A stretch of 64,000 nt of DNA from Hydrangea macrophylla (lineage: Eukaryota > Streptophyta > Magnoliopsida > Cornales > Hydrangeaceae), in NCBI GenBank assembly GCA_033977485.1, contig CM066994.1, positions 27,186,681 through 27,250,680 on the forward strand, read 5' to 3'. Under the pieces are notes generated by a model. The model saw only the letters and a list, made by a program, of their open reading frames with translations, was not told where the DNA came from and ran no database searches. Shown piece by piece: positions 44,600-56,310 of the stretch. Both the position numbers and the translations under genes were made by a program. The stretch's first letter is position 1. Each line of letters opens with the position of its first letter.

Positions 44600-45005
44600 G
44601 AAAAGGGGAAGGAAAACCAAAATTCTAATTTTATTTTCTATCGTTTTCTTACGTCTAAAATAACACACAAAAAAGCAAATTTTTATTTGTTTTATCTTCA
44701 TCAATGTTTTCCTTAGAATCTCTTATGTTCAACGATTTAGGGGGAAATGTTAGGGGTAAAAAATTGGGGAAAAAATTTGGGCAAAATTTTTGTGTAGTGT
44801 TTATTTACAAAATAGTCATCGCATTTTTAATTTTTGAATTTTTATTTACAAATTTGCCTCTGCATTTTTAATTTTTGAGTTTTTATTTACAAAATTGCCA
44901 CTGCATTGTCATTGTTAACGGATATAATACCATTTCTAACGGATAAATCCGTTACTAATTAGTAACGGATATATCCGTTAGTAATCAAAAAATATGTCTG
45001 TTAGA
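44600..45005. other. CACTA right end, subterminal region
   Basis: AT-rich. A tandem repeat of about 43 bp (ATTTACAAA ... GCATTTTTAATTTTTGA) covers about 44801-44905. Copies of the ACGGATATATCCGT palindrome follow up to the terminus. No gene. Confidence 0.6.
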
Positions 45006-45352
45006 AATCTGACCATTAGGTGTAGTGTATATATATATATATCTTATATATGTCCACCACCACCTCCAATCTCTCTCTATCTCTTCTCTCTTCTTACCAT
45101 CACCACCACAGCCCTCCTCCCTCATCCACTGCAGAAAATTTAAAAAAAGAAAAAAAAAAGTTGCAGGTTGGAGCAATTGTCCAAACGGCAGGAGCAACTC
45201 ACCAAACTTAATAGGAGCAACTCACCAAACGTAAGGAGCAATTCACCAAACGGAAAGAGTAAAGTTGCTCCATACGTTTGCTGAATTGCTCCCAATAGGT
45301 TTGATGAGTTGCTCCTTCTGTTTGGACAATTGCTGCAAAAATCTACACCTTG

Positions 45353-45390
45353 CACCCCCACCCCCACCCCCACCCCCACCCCCACCCCAA
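45353..45390. repeat. (CACCCC)n microsatellite in the foldback loop
   Basis: About six copies of a CACCCC unit, located in the loop between the arms of the Mutator-like foldback. Confidence 0.85.
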
Positions 45391-46112
45391 CCTATCTATC
45401 TCTTCTCTCTCTTTGATCTCTTCTCCCACTCTTCTCAAAGCCACCACTACCACGGGCCACCTCGCTCATCCAACATCGCCACTACACAAAAAAAAAAAAA
45501 GGTATAGGTTTTTGGAACAATTGTCCAAAATAGAAGGAGCAACTCAATAAACGTATCGGGAGCAACTCAGCAAACATATGGAGCAACTTTACTCTTTCCG
45601 TTTGGTGAGTTGCTCCTTACATTTGGTGAGTTGCTCCCAATAAGTTTGGTGAGTTGCTTCTGCCGTTTGGACAGCTGTTCCAACTTGCAACTTTTTTTTT
45701 TTTTTAAATTTTCTGCAGTGGTAGGGGTGGATGACGGAGGAGGGCCGTGGTGGTGATGGTGAGAAGAGAGAAGAGATAGAGAGAGTTTGGTGGTGATGGT
45801 GGCCATATATAAGATATATATATACTCATGTGTATATATATGGAGAGAGAGAGGTTGTGGTGGGGGTGGCTGGTGGTCATGGTGATCGTGGTGTGGTGTA
45901 GTGGCCAGCCATGGTGGTGGCAGCTGGTGGAAGTGGTGGTGAGGAAGAAGATGTGGGTGTAAATGTAATTTATTTATTTTTTTATTTTAAAAAAATAAAA
46001 AGTTGATGTATTTTTAAATTTTTAGTTTTAGCTTGTTATCCTTTTTATTTTGAAAAAGTAAGTGACTGTCCTTTAATATTCAACTAAAAGTAAAGTGATT
46101 TTTAACAATCCC

Positions 46113-46121
46113 TATGTTTAT
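46113..46121. repeat. Right 9-bp target-site duplication of the foldback element
   Basis: TATGTTTAT, identical to 435-443 and immediately after the AATCCC terminus. Native sequence resumes at 46122. Confidence 0.9.
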
Positions 46122-47180
46122 CGCTCACATAAAAAGTGAGTCTCACACCAAATTTGGAAAAAGTTAGGGGAACATTTAGCTAGGGGGAGAAAGTTTGAAA
46201 AACAAAGTCAGTCCAAACAATTCAATTAAAGTTTTCAATCAATCTCAACCATCAATTCTTAGTCACCTCACATACACTTGTCACATTAAATGTCTCGATA
46301 TATTATATAAATGTATATTTGTGCGAATGTTAGTGTCCCACGTTTGCTTGGTTACAATAGGACTTAACTTTTGTATAGTAAGAACTGTCTAGTTGTAACT
46401 GTGCTTCTCACATTGCTATAGTAAAATTGGACAGTTTTAAAAAACTACTTTTACAAAAGTCGGTCCAAACAATTCAATTAAGGGGAAGAAAGTTTGAAAA
46501 ACAAAGTCGGTCCAAACAATTCAATTAAAGTTTTCAATCAATCTCAACCATCAATTCTTAGCCACCTCACATACACTTGTCTCATTAAATGTCTCAATAT
46601 ATTATATAAATGTATATTTGTGGGAATGCTAGTGTCCCATGTTTGCTTGGTTACAATAGGACTTAAGTCACTTAACTTCTGTACTGTAAGAGCTGTCTAG
46701 TTGCAACTGTGATCCTCGCGTTGCTATAGTAGAATAGGGCAGTTTTATAAAACTACTATTACAAAAGCAATTTTATTGTAGCAACTGTGTCTAGCACAGT
46801 TGCAATTGTACAATACCAACTGTACAGAAGTTAAGTCTGTTACAATACATTTAAGGCTTAAGCCTAACCTACGAATAAGCTTCTCTTGTAACACTTTCTT
46901 ACACTTTAATATACAGAGATTCCAGCTATCTCTGTACTTTCATCTCTATACAATTGATATACATGATTTGACCCTAAACCTAATCAATTAGGCTTTGGGG
47001 TAAAAATCGGATTCAACCTATATGTCAAGGTTAAATAAACCTAACATATATCTAGGAGAATTACTAACATTAATTAGTTGTTTATACTTCTTTTATTCAA
47101 TTTAGCTAGACCTGGTAAATGGGTGGGTTTGAAAGAAATTTGAATTGGGTTTTAAATGGGTACTTGAGGCCATATATAAC
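46122..47180. repeat. Intergenic DNA with a 299-bp tandem duplication
   Basis: The sequence from 46192 (AGTTTGAAAAACAAAGTC) recurs from 46491 with minor changes, giving two adjacent units to about 46790. Frames of 60-70 codons in both units are not convincing as genes. Nothing else is recognised. Confidence 0.7.
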
Positions 47181-47822
47181 CTATAATCTAGGAAGTACCG
47201 ACACTTCGAATAGGGCTTCGTACCTGTGTCTGACACGTATTGGACATCGACACTTGCCCGACAAACCTCTGACACGTATCATATGCGCCAAATACATGTC
47301 TTGTTTCTGTTATACAATTTTCAGAGGTGGACATATCACCGATACACAGAGGGACACTTCAAGGGACATGAAGGGAAACTCTTTTTTGACCAAAAAGCTG
47401 TCTTTTGTTAGTTTTCTACATTCAAAAACCAAACGAAGTTGATTTTGTCAGACATTACATCACTTATCTCCTGGCGTTCTCCCGACATTAGTCTCTCAAC
47501 AAACTCTTTGTCTGATCTCATCTCTCACCTCTCTCTCTCTCTGATCTCATCTCTCACCTCTCTCTCTCTCTCTCCCTCTCTCTCTCTCTCTCCATTTTGC
47601 TAATATTAAACCACGTTCGAAAAATGTGAAGTGAACATCTTGTAGATTCTATTGAATAACATTTCTAAAAAACATAAGAAATGAACTTAAAATTAAACTA
47701 AAATTTTAAATTAAAAAATCTGTTTCCCCACCGTGTCGTGTCGTGTCATCATTTTTTTTTTGGGATTTGTCGTGTCGACGTACCAATCTCGTGTCGAGTC
47801 CGTGTCCGTGTTTCATAGCCTT
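47181..47822. mobile_element. Possible MITE with imperfect CACGGACACG-type ends
   Basis: The right end on minus reads CTATGAAACACGGACACGG. The left end (about 47188) reads CTAGGAAGTACCGACACTT. The interior is rich in GACACG/CGTGTC. A related stretch occurs at about 50000-50120. No target duplication was confirmed, and a (CT)n tract occurs near 47520-47592. Confidence 0.4.
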
Positions 47823-48049
47823 TAATAATTTGTTTCTTGGGAAAATTAGTATTTAGTCAAATATGGTACTCTTATTAGAAATAGATTCATTCTATTAGTC
47901 GACTTAGATATTAGTTACTCACCTATTTTGAGGACTAAAATACCCTATATTATTATTTGTACAAATACCTATATATACATATACACATATATATACTCCC
48001 CACAATCAAAGTTTGAAATTCAAAACCCATATAACTATATACATATATG

Positions 48050-48082
<33 letters not shown>

Positions 48083-48124
<42 letters not shown>
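48083..48124. repeat. (TG)n microsatellite
   Basis: About 21 TG units, preceded by AT and GA tracts. Confidence 0.95.
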
Positions 48125-48126
<2 letters not shown>

Positions 48127-48144
48127 AGAATTTCTCACTTTGTT

Positions 48145-49897
48145 AAGATTATGGATAAAAGGGCAGCCCAGTGCATGAGGCTCCCGTCATTGCGGGGGCT
48201 GGGAAGGGTGAGATGTACGCAGCCTTATCCCTGTCGGCAAAGATCATGGATAAGGGAATAAATATTACTAAAATGAAGGAGTTTCCTTATTTTACTCAAC
48301 TTACAAATTCATTTTCATTCCTCATGAGACAATATCTAATTTAATAAGTAAACTAGAAATTAGTCCTTTATCACTATATTCGAGACAATACCTAATTTAA
48401 TTTTCAAAAATTAAAAATTTGATGAGAATTTTCTCACTTCTGTTCAAATATATACACAGAGACAATATTTATGAGAAATTTATTACTTCTCATAACAAAG
48501 TGAGAAATTCTCACTAAATACCACAAATTTATGAGAAATTTTGCACTTTTGTTCAAAACCAAAAAAACAAAATTCTAATAAGACGAATTGATGAGAAATT
48601 TATCACTTTTGAGAAATTTTTGGGAAATTTGATGAGAATTAGATGAGAAATTTCGTGAAATCTAATATTGAAGGTTGTGAAATACAAAAGTAAAATCAAT
48701 TGCTGCTACCATGGCGTGTGTTCATTTTCATAGTTTGAATTGTGAAATTCACCAATATATATAGTCACGTTGGCATGACCTCCAGTTTGAATTTTGAAAA
48801 TGCAAACCATTGGTTTTTGGTAATATAATGAAGACATTTAAATGTTGTACAATATTAATCAAAATAACATATTAATATCTTTATTACAATAAAATCAGGT
48901 CCAATACAATCGCCTCAGTTGTGCCCCGCTAGTGGCAGTTTCAGAATTGAATATATTAAGACGAATTGATGAGAAATTTCTTACTTCTGTTCAAATGAAA
49001 GGGAGAAATTTGTCAACAATTAAAATGAAGAAATTTCTATATTTAATTCTGAAACTGCCGCTGGCGCGGATACAACTGAGACAAATGTATTGGATTCGAT
49101 TTAATTATAATGATATATTAATATGTTGCTTTGATTAATATTGAGAAATTTTTGAGAAATTTGATGAGAATTAGATGAGAAATTTCGTGAAATCTGGTAT
49201 TGAGGGTTTGTGAATTACAGAAGTAAAACCTAATGTTGCTACCATGGCATGTGTTCATTTGCACAGTTTGAATTGTAAAATTCACCAATGTATAATCACA
49301 TTTGGCACGACCTCCATTTTGAGTTGTGAAATTGCAAAGCTTTAATTGGTTTGTGGTAATATGAAGAATACATTTAAAGGTTGCAAAATATTAATCAAAG
49401 AAAATATTAATATATTTATTACAATTAAATTGAATCCAAGAATTTCCTACTTCTCATTAGCAAAGTGAAAATTTCTCACTAAATAACCATAGGTTTTTAA
49501 ATTTCAAACCCTGTGGTTATTTATTAAGAATTTCTCACTTTGTTAATGACAAGTGAGAAATTCTCACTATATATATATATATAGTTATATGAGTTTTGAA
49601 TTTCAAACCCAGTGGTTATATAAATGAGAATTTATCACTTTGTTAATGAGAAGAAGAAACTTCTCACAACAAATTATATGTGTATATATTTGAACAGAAG
49701 TGAAAAATTTCTCATCAAATTCTTAATTTTTAAAAATTAGATTAGGTATTGTCTCGAAATAGAGTGACAAAAGACTAATTTCTAGTTTACTAATTAAATT
49801 AGGTACTGTCTCATGAGTAATACAAACGAATTTGGAAGTTGAGCAAAGAAATAAAACTTCTTAATTTAGCATATTTATTCATTTATCTATGATCTCC
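48145..49897. mobile_element. Long foldback element, AT-rich
   Basis: The segments from about 48241 to 48480 and 49676 to 49897 are inverted copies. Between them, about 48600-48895 and 49140-49440 are direct copies of each other, and 48900-48950 and 49045-49095 are inverted copies around a centre near 49000. Many units contain GATGAGAAATTTCTCAC-like palindromes. No transposase and no clear target duplication, so the class is unknown. An Au-like SINE sits in the left arm. Confidence 0.65.
48158..48239 (-). mobile_element. 5'-truncated Au-like SINE
   Basis: On minus it reads AAGGCTGCGTACATCTCACC ... GTGCACTGGGCTGCCCTTTT-like sequence, the 3' portion of an Au-type SINE, the same family as 59204-59334. 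Flanking 13-bp duplications AAGATTATGGATA (48145-48157) and AAGATCATGGATA (48240-48252) differ by one base. The tRNA-like head is missing. Confidence 0.75.
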
Positions 49898-50992
49898 ATA
49901 GATTTTGCCTGTCATAACTATCATTCACATGCCTTATATGTGCTGGTGGTATATATATACATATGTATATATCTAATGATAAGGATTAGATATGCACGAA
50001 TTTTGACGGACACGACACTTGATGGACTCTTTTCCTGGAGTGTCGTCATGCAATTTTTTAGGATTATATCTTGTCGATGTATTCATATCATCTCGTGTCC
50101 GTGCTTCATAGAGCAGCACCCATGTGGTGCTTGCTAGACCACATTTTTTTTTCTTTTCGTTAAAAAAAAAAAGAGAGAGAGAAAAAGGGTAAGTGATACA
50201 AGATGAGAAATTGGCAAATTTTATTTTTACAACTACAATGGTAGATGAGAAATAAACGTGAGAGAGACTGAGAGAAAAGTCGAAGAAATTCATCTATATA
50301 CTTCATTTAATATATACGTATAAATCCAATTCAAAATGTGTGACATGGCAAAACATAGAGTATATCCTTGCATTTCATGCTATTCATCTAAATTTATACT
50401 CTCTTTTTTTGTTGTTTATCTCTCCCTATCAAGCCTTGAATCCTTGACTTTGGAACATTTATCCAACAAACAATCCATGCAAGGGGTAGCTAGTATTCAT
50501 TTATATATATATATATATATATGTAACAAGAGAGAGACACACCCCTTTGATATGAACCGCTATTACTAATTAATTAACTTCTCCATATAAACGACTGACA
50601 GGGCAAATAAGAGACCATAATGGGAATTATTTAACTCATAATACTAGATTGGAAATTATTTTTAAAACTAGTACAGTACTATTTTGGCATAAAACTCCAG
50701 CACAGCTGGGTCAACACCTATTTAATACGAACGGATTTGGGCGGGTTGACGGGCGGAGTTTAAAATTAGAAGGCCTAAATTTAGCAAACAAGTTGTACAT
50801 TTGCTTTGTTTGGTTCCACATGTTAAAATTTTAAAATCCTATGTGGGTAATGAAAGAGTTGTTTTTCCTTCGAGAGAGGTGATTAAAATATTAATCAATC
50901 AAGGTTCTTGATTGATAATTTCAACAACAACTAATTGCTCGGGTTGGGTAATCTACCAAAGAAAAACTGTAAATAAATATACAATAATATTA
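49898..50992. other. Intergenic AT-rich DNA
   Basis: No gene recognised. It contains the CGTGTCCGTGCTTCATAG motif near 50092-50111, shared with 47800-47820, and an AT microsatellite near 50502-50522. Confidence 0.5.
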
Positions 50993-51187
50993 GGGGTACA
51001 AACAAATCTCATAAACACTTACACCCACAGTGTACCTCTCTCTTGAGTGGCACTGTGGGGTCAAACACTTACACCCACAGTTTATCTCTCTCTTGTGTGG
51101 TACTGTAGGGTCGAGTGGACCCCACAGTGCCACCCAGGAGAAAGATAGACTGTGGATGTAAGTGTTTGTGAGATTTATTTGTACCCC
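50993..51187. mobile_element. 195-bp foldback MITE
   Basis: Ends GGGGTACAAA...TTTGTACCCC. The inverted repeat extends well over 40 bp on each side (TAAACACTTACACCCACAG against CTGTGGATGTAAGTGTTTG). The flanking 8-mers TAATATTA and AAATATTA match at 7 of 8 positions, suggesting a hAT-like origin. Confidence 0.75.
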
Positions 51188-51761
51188 AAATATTACCCAT
51201 AAATATAACAACCAGTTTTTATTTATTTATTTATATACTAGTTTCATTTGGTTCAGCGAGACTATAAAAGAACCCCAAATTGGACATATTTAACTCTTGG
51301 ATTGTGGTAAGGTTAGAATTTAAAACGGTATTGTTATATTTACCACATCTTCACATTAACCTGTAATTATAGAAGTTCAAAGAAGATATTTCAAGTAGCT
51401 GGAACAAACGAGAAATCTTTCAGAAGAAATTTTTAGTACAATATATATGGCAAATTAAGTGTGAGATACAATATAGCATCATCAGCAAGGAGATAGAAGA
51501 GAAGTGCTAGGCACACATTTCAAATTACATCCTAAATCACACTCTATGTTTTAAATGCATGTATTCTGTGCTGTATGAATTTTTCACACTTTTTTTAGCA
51601 CCACTTACACAGCACAGGGTACATACATTTAAAGCAATGGAGTGGTTTAAAATGTGATTTGAAATATGTGCCTAGCATTTCTCGAGATAGAATTGAGTTT
51701 TGACTTGTTCCAGTTGAGCTCAACAGTATTGATAACTATACCAAGAAGTTTCCCAAAGGCC

Positions 51762-51813
<52 letters not shown>

Positions 51814-52199
51814 GGTGGCTTTCGGTCCCCTCTTGGCTTTATCCATTTCAAAACAGCCATAGATTCAGCTGCCCCACTATTATAGGGTGGACACATTACT
51901 ATTTTTAAAAGGGAATCTTTATTCCCACTCTAAAATTGACTAATACACTTTATGTTACTATTGACACACTATATAGTATTATGCAATCAATACATTTTAT
52001 GAAGTGTATTGGTTTAATTATGGAGTGCGAATAGCAATTTTCTTATCCAAACTTTTTTTTTTCACTGTGTTTAAAATAACCGTTGCAATGAATATTTTCT
52101 TGTGTTTAAGATGCTTGTAGTTAACAACTATATCAAAAGTTTAAAAGATTTTAGAGAGTAGATTCATCAATGTATATAAAGTTTTAACACCCTCTCCCA
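51188..52199. other. Intergenic DNA with a (CT)n microsatellite
   Basis: (CT)n at about 51769-51810. A short inverted pair, AAATTACATCCTAAATCAC and GTGGTTTAAAATGTGATTT, lies near 51522-51665. No gene recognised. Confidence 0.5.
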
Positions 52200-52200
52200 T

Positions 52201-52690
52201 CAGGGGGCGGATCTATTTGAATGGGGGCTTGGGGTTCCCGAGGTGATTTTTTTTTGGGATGTATTTATACATTTGTTTTTTCGTGCTAATGATATAAGAT
52301 GATTATATAAGAAAATGCTACATTATTAATACAAAAACTCAAAAAATCTTCTCACATTGTATGACACATACATCAAAGTTAGAACCCAATATAAAGTTGT
52401 AACTAACAAATGGTACCTAAAAATTACTACCAAATGCCACATTTTTATCGTCAAATGGCACATAAGAAAAATTAATACTAATTGGCACCAAAGATACAAC
52501 AAAATGACATCTTATTACTTCAAATTGAAACTAAAGAATTGTAGTTATCATACTTGAATGTATTGTAGAAATTTTCAGAACTCAAAAACTAAATTAGGGA
52601 GTTCCTAAATTTTAGGAGATGTAATTTTTGTAAGATCAAGTGGGGGCTTAAGCCCCCTCTTATCCCTCAATATGCTCCTTTCTCTCACAC
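52201..52690. mobile_element. Possible decayed hAT-type element
   Basis: Starts CAGGGGGCGGATCTATTTG, typical of plant hAT MITE ends and similar to the better-defined copy at 60035-60544. The right end is diverged and no target duplication was found. Confidence 0.4.
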
Positions 52691-54477
52691 GTGACCCGTT
52701 TCGCATGTGTAGAGTAACAAACTAAACTCCATCACAATGGAAGTGTTAGATGCTTTTTTGTAGTCGATTTATTATTTATTTAATAAAATCAGTTATTCCA
52801 TTTGAATGAGAATTTGTGTGAGTAATGTTTGCATTATATTGTTTATTAATATTGTGCATGTGTATCCCTTATTCTACATAGTAGGTGGTTTAGTGTGTAA
52901 AGTTCGGCTTACACACGGAAGATCAAACCATCGAATATTGTAGAATATAAGATTTTGATTTACAGTCTTAGATAGAATTGAACACACCATCGGTAGGACT
53001 GCAACATGGTGGTGTAGTAGGTTTGTCTTGACTACGGAAAACGGTATAGTTTCAACTCACTTTATTGTTACACTTTGTGTATTAAATGAGAGTGACTTGA
53101 GGGTAATTATCTTTGTACTGACTTATAAGATAATTAACACCTCATGGTTATTATGAGTGCTTATGCTCTAAATCCTAAGTTAATTAATTCTAAATTACTT
53201 TATAGACACGTACATTTGATATTTACACTTTGATCCCTAAAAAGGTGAGATCTTGAAATGGGTCAATATCTCATTGGATTTGGTGACAATATTAATTGTG
53301 TGGTGGATATTAATTAATAATGGAATCCACGTGTCAGTTTTGGGATTGATGATATTCCCTTGAGGAAGCTTGTAAGTTTTGATTATGTAAAACCCTGCAG
53401 GTGGATTGTGTATCCGACATATCAGATAAGTTAGGCAGATAATCTCAAGGAGTTTTATGAGATTAGTTAAATATAATTGTCAGTAATTATATTTAAATAA
53501 TGGATATTTGTAATCTTAACGTGCGAAGACAATAAGCATTTAATAACATGGAGTTCGAAATATATTTTTGAGATAAGAGTAGGTGTGCAATTATAATTTT
53601 TTAGTAGTATAAATTATAATTTATGAAAATAGGAATCTGATTCACTTTAATTTAGGATTTCCTAATTCCATAAGGATGTCTATTCTTTATTGACTTTTTA
53701 TGGTTCCTATCGTAGCCTATATAATATATACATATATATATATATGCCGTTTTTGGCTCTGCTCTCAGTTTGCGTTTTTCTACATAGAGTATTATAACTC
53801 GGAATAAAAAAGTGAGCGTAAAAAGGGAGAGCAGAAAGCAGAAAACAGAAATGATTTCGAAAGAGCTCACACTCAATTCGAGATTCTGGTTGCAGAGGAA
53901 TTCGATAGAAGATCGTGAGCTATTATCGAGCCCATGTTCTCGATTCGTCTACCACATCAATCTGTTTTTTGCAGTTCAAGGTAATCCTAGTTCCACCCTT
54001 GTTGTAGGGTTATTGTAGCTTTCACGTAATTTTGTGCAGTACCAACTTATACGCGCTGTTAATGGATTTTGAGAATGCAGTTTCCTAATAGGAATAATAT
54101 TGAAGAAGTCAAATCTAAGACCTTCTACAAATAAGGCTTTGATACTATGTTAAGTTAGCAACTACTCTAAAACTTTAACTTTAGAGAATAAGTCCAACAC
54201 TGAACGAGTTATAAAATTTTATTATGTGTTTGGTGAGTGTCTGTTTCTTATATAAGAGTTCATGCACACTCACATAATTTTCTTCAATATGGTTCTTTGT
54301 CCCACAAATACTACCTTTTTTTTTTCCTAACAATAATCAAATAAAAAGTAAACGTTTCTATGTCAAATTAACGTTGCCTTAGTTCTCACAAGAACCAAAC
54401 AATAAAGTGAGACATAGATTGAACAAAGTCTAGTTTTAGCCTTTCAAACTCAAGGATGAGACTTCAATGCATTACCT
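52691..54477. other. Intergenic DNA, no gene recognised
   Basis: AT-rich with a TATA-like AT tract near 53720-53745 followed by sequence resembling a transcribed leader (about 53760-54020) and a possible AG acceptor (TTTTTTGCAG near 53974). This could be part of a decayed LTR, but I found no second copy or primer site. Confidence 0.35.
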
Positions 54478-54480
54478 TAA

Positions 54481-54995
54481 GGGTATGTTTGTTAGACTGG
54501 AATGAACCCCGGAATGGAATGACCATTCTTAAGTCCATTCCATTACCATGTTTGGTATGATAAAATATAATGGAATGTCCATTCCTTTTTGAAATGGGAT
54601 CTTTACTGAAGTAGGAATAGACATTCTTTTTCAAAACCTAAAGAATGTCCATTCCATTCCTAATGGAATGACTAAATATGGTTATGTCAACATTTTTCAA
54701 CTTTCTCTTTTTCCTTATTTAACCCGATATAGTAATGTCAACTTTTTCAAATTTCCTTTTTCTTTATTGAATCTACTCAACTTTCCTTTTTTGCTATTTA
54801 AATTTAATGTTTTTTTTATTAAAATAAATTTATTAAATATTTTGAATATTCAATTAAAATTTGATGTCATTCCATTCCTAGGTATGTAGCCAAACATATG
54901 AATGAAATGGTCATTCCTATTCCATTCATGTTTCATTCCATTCTTAAACTCATTCCATTTCCAACTTATTTTATTCATGCGTACCAAACATGCCC
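54481..54995. mobile_element. Tourist-like (PIF/Harbinger) MITE
   Basis: Ends GGGTATGTTTG...CAAACATGCCC with 3-bp duplication TAA (54478-54480 and 54996-54998). The interior is rich in GGAATGG/CCATTCC inverted units. No coding capacity. Confidence 0.75.
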
Positions 54996-55373
54996 TAAGT
55001 CCTTTTCGTCCTACTTGGTCCATGAATACATATGTGCTCTTGTGGCACGTTTGTCTCATCTACTTGAACTAATCACATGTCAAAAGTCAAAGCAAAATGA
55101 AAATGACCTTAAGTCATTTCCAAAAGGGTCGTGACACTATGCTTTTCAAATTATGTATCCTAATTCCTAAATGCCTTCCCAAACTCATGTGACAGTGAAC
55201 TTAATTGATTTTAATTGTAAAATTATTGAATTAATCAACTATTATTAAATGTGGTCTCTATACTACACTTGTCAACCATAAAATTACTCTTTCCAAAACC
55301 CAAGCCCACCCTGTATTATTATTCAAAAAAAAAAAAAGGCAAAAAAAAAAAAAGAAGAAGCCATTGTCAAAAT

Positions 55374-55815
55374 TAAGGGTGGCCATGGGTTGGGTGAGTT
55401 GGGTATGATCCCCATCTGGCCATCCATCTGAATCCCATCGGGTGGTGAGTGTAACACCCGTCATTCATTCGTACAGTCGGATTAAACCGATCCGTCGGTT
55501 TCAAGTGGAGTCGCGTTGGTTTCGAGTGAAACCCGACATAGAGCATACACCATGTTTTCCACTTTTTATAACCTGTTTGTACAATATGTTTTTTTTCACT
55601 TTTTTGTACAATCTGAAACATTTTTTTGTAAACTTTTACAATAATATAACAGTAACAATAACAATAACATACTATCTATTTTATCATAATCTCACATTAA
55701 AGCAACCATACAAATTACAATAACAACATCACATTCGTGAAGACTTGATAAAAAAAAATAAAACAAAAGGCAAAATAACAAGTTGTTGGAACCATAAATC
55801 TGGAATAAGTCTTTC

Positions 55816-55846
<31 letters not shown>

Positions 55847-56054
55847 AGTCTTGATTAAAATCCGAGTTGAGTTGGGTCGAGTTGAGGTAATTAACATGTA
55901 AAAATGACATCTGACTCAACGTTGGTCGGATCTAAGTGTCTAATAATTGAAACCCGTCACTCCACCCGTAACTTATACAAACCGACTAAAAAAAGTTTGG
56001 AGTTGATCGGATCGGGTGGATTTTCACGGGTCAGTGGGTTTTTTGCCAGCCCTA
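55374..56054. mobile_element. hAT-type MITE just upstream of ADT1
   Basis: Ends TAAGGGTGGC...GCCAGCCCTA. A perfect 8-bp duplication GTCAAAAT lies at 55366-55373 and 56055-56062. The 681-bp interior holds a poly-A tract (about 55816-55844). It ends 257 bp before the ADT1 start codon, so it may contribute to that gene's 5' regulatory region. Confidence 0.8.
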
Positions 56055-56250
56055 GTCAAAATAAAAAAACGTGTTTAACAGAACAACATTCTTCACCTAA
56101 CCACCCAAAACAAAAAAAAAAAAGATTCTTCACCTAACACCGCGGTCGTGTGTTTCAGCTTTCAAGTGTTCGGTGGAAGTCCTCAACCAAAAATCTTCCT
56201 CACAAGCATTCTTTTTGATTGCATATCACACCCATTTCACATTTCTTCAC

Positions 56251-56262
56251 TATATAGTATAT
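56251..56262 (+). promoter_or_regulatory. Probable TATA box of the ADT1-like gene
   Basis: TATATAGTATAT, about 50 bp before the ATG, would give a short leader. Assigned by position only. Confidence 0.4.
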
Positions 56263-56310
56263 ATCTCACATTTCGAGATGAGAATTGTTCTGGGTCTTTG
56301 ATTTTCTGAC

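Larger units (their letters stand above)
733..45027. mobile_element. CACTA (En/Spm-type) transposon enlarged by nested LTR elements
   Basis: It starts CACTACACC (733-741) and ends GGTGTAGTG (45019-45027), a perfect 9-bp terminal inverted repeat. It is flanked by the 3-bp duplication TAT (730-732 and 45028-45030), as known for CACTA elements. Just inside both ends are multiple copies of the subterminal palindrome CTAACGGATATATCCGTTAG and variants (about 760-925 and 44918-45005). The span is 44.3 kb, of which about 5.1 kb belongs to the CACTA itself: 733-1956, 7801-10306 and 43638-45027. No TnpA or TnpD-like transposase is visible, so it is probably non-autonomous. It carries a captured ceramidase fragment near its right end. 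Confidence 0.88.
444..46112. mobile_element. Mutator-like foldback element, split by a CACTA insertion
   Basis: The ends are GGGATT (444) and AATCCC (46112). The bases just outside are the same 9-mer, TATGTTTAT, at 435-443 and 46113-46121; a perfect 9-bp duplication is the hallmark of Mutator-superfamily insertion. The element is a long inverted repeat. Arm 1 is 444-732 continuing at 45031 to about 45345, and arm 2 is about 45500-46112. Arm 2 still reads uninterrupted across the place (near 45823) where arm 1 is broken by the CACTA element, so it serves as an internal empty-site control. Without the insert the element is about 1.37 kb. I see no transposase, so it is non-autonomous. The loop holds short hairpins built from a GAGCAACTCACC-like motif and a (CACCCC)n tract. 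Confidence 0.9.

Noticed and set aside
45353..45390. Telomere-like C-rich hexamer repeat
   Set aside because: The unit is CACCCC, not the plant CCCTAAA, and the tract is short and sits in the loop of a foldback element.
53652..54018. Short frames with a possible acceptor site, resembling a first exon
   Set aside because: No downstream exon or known protein motif follows; more likely decayed repeat DNA.
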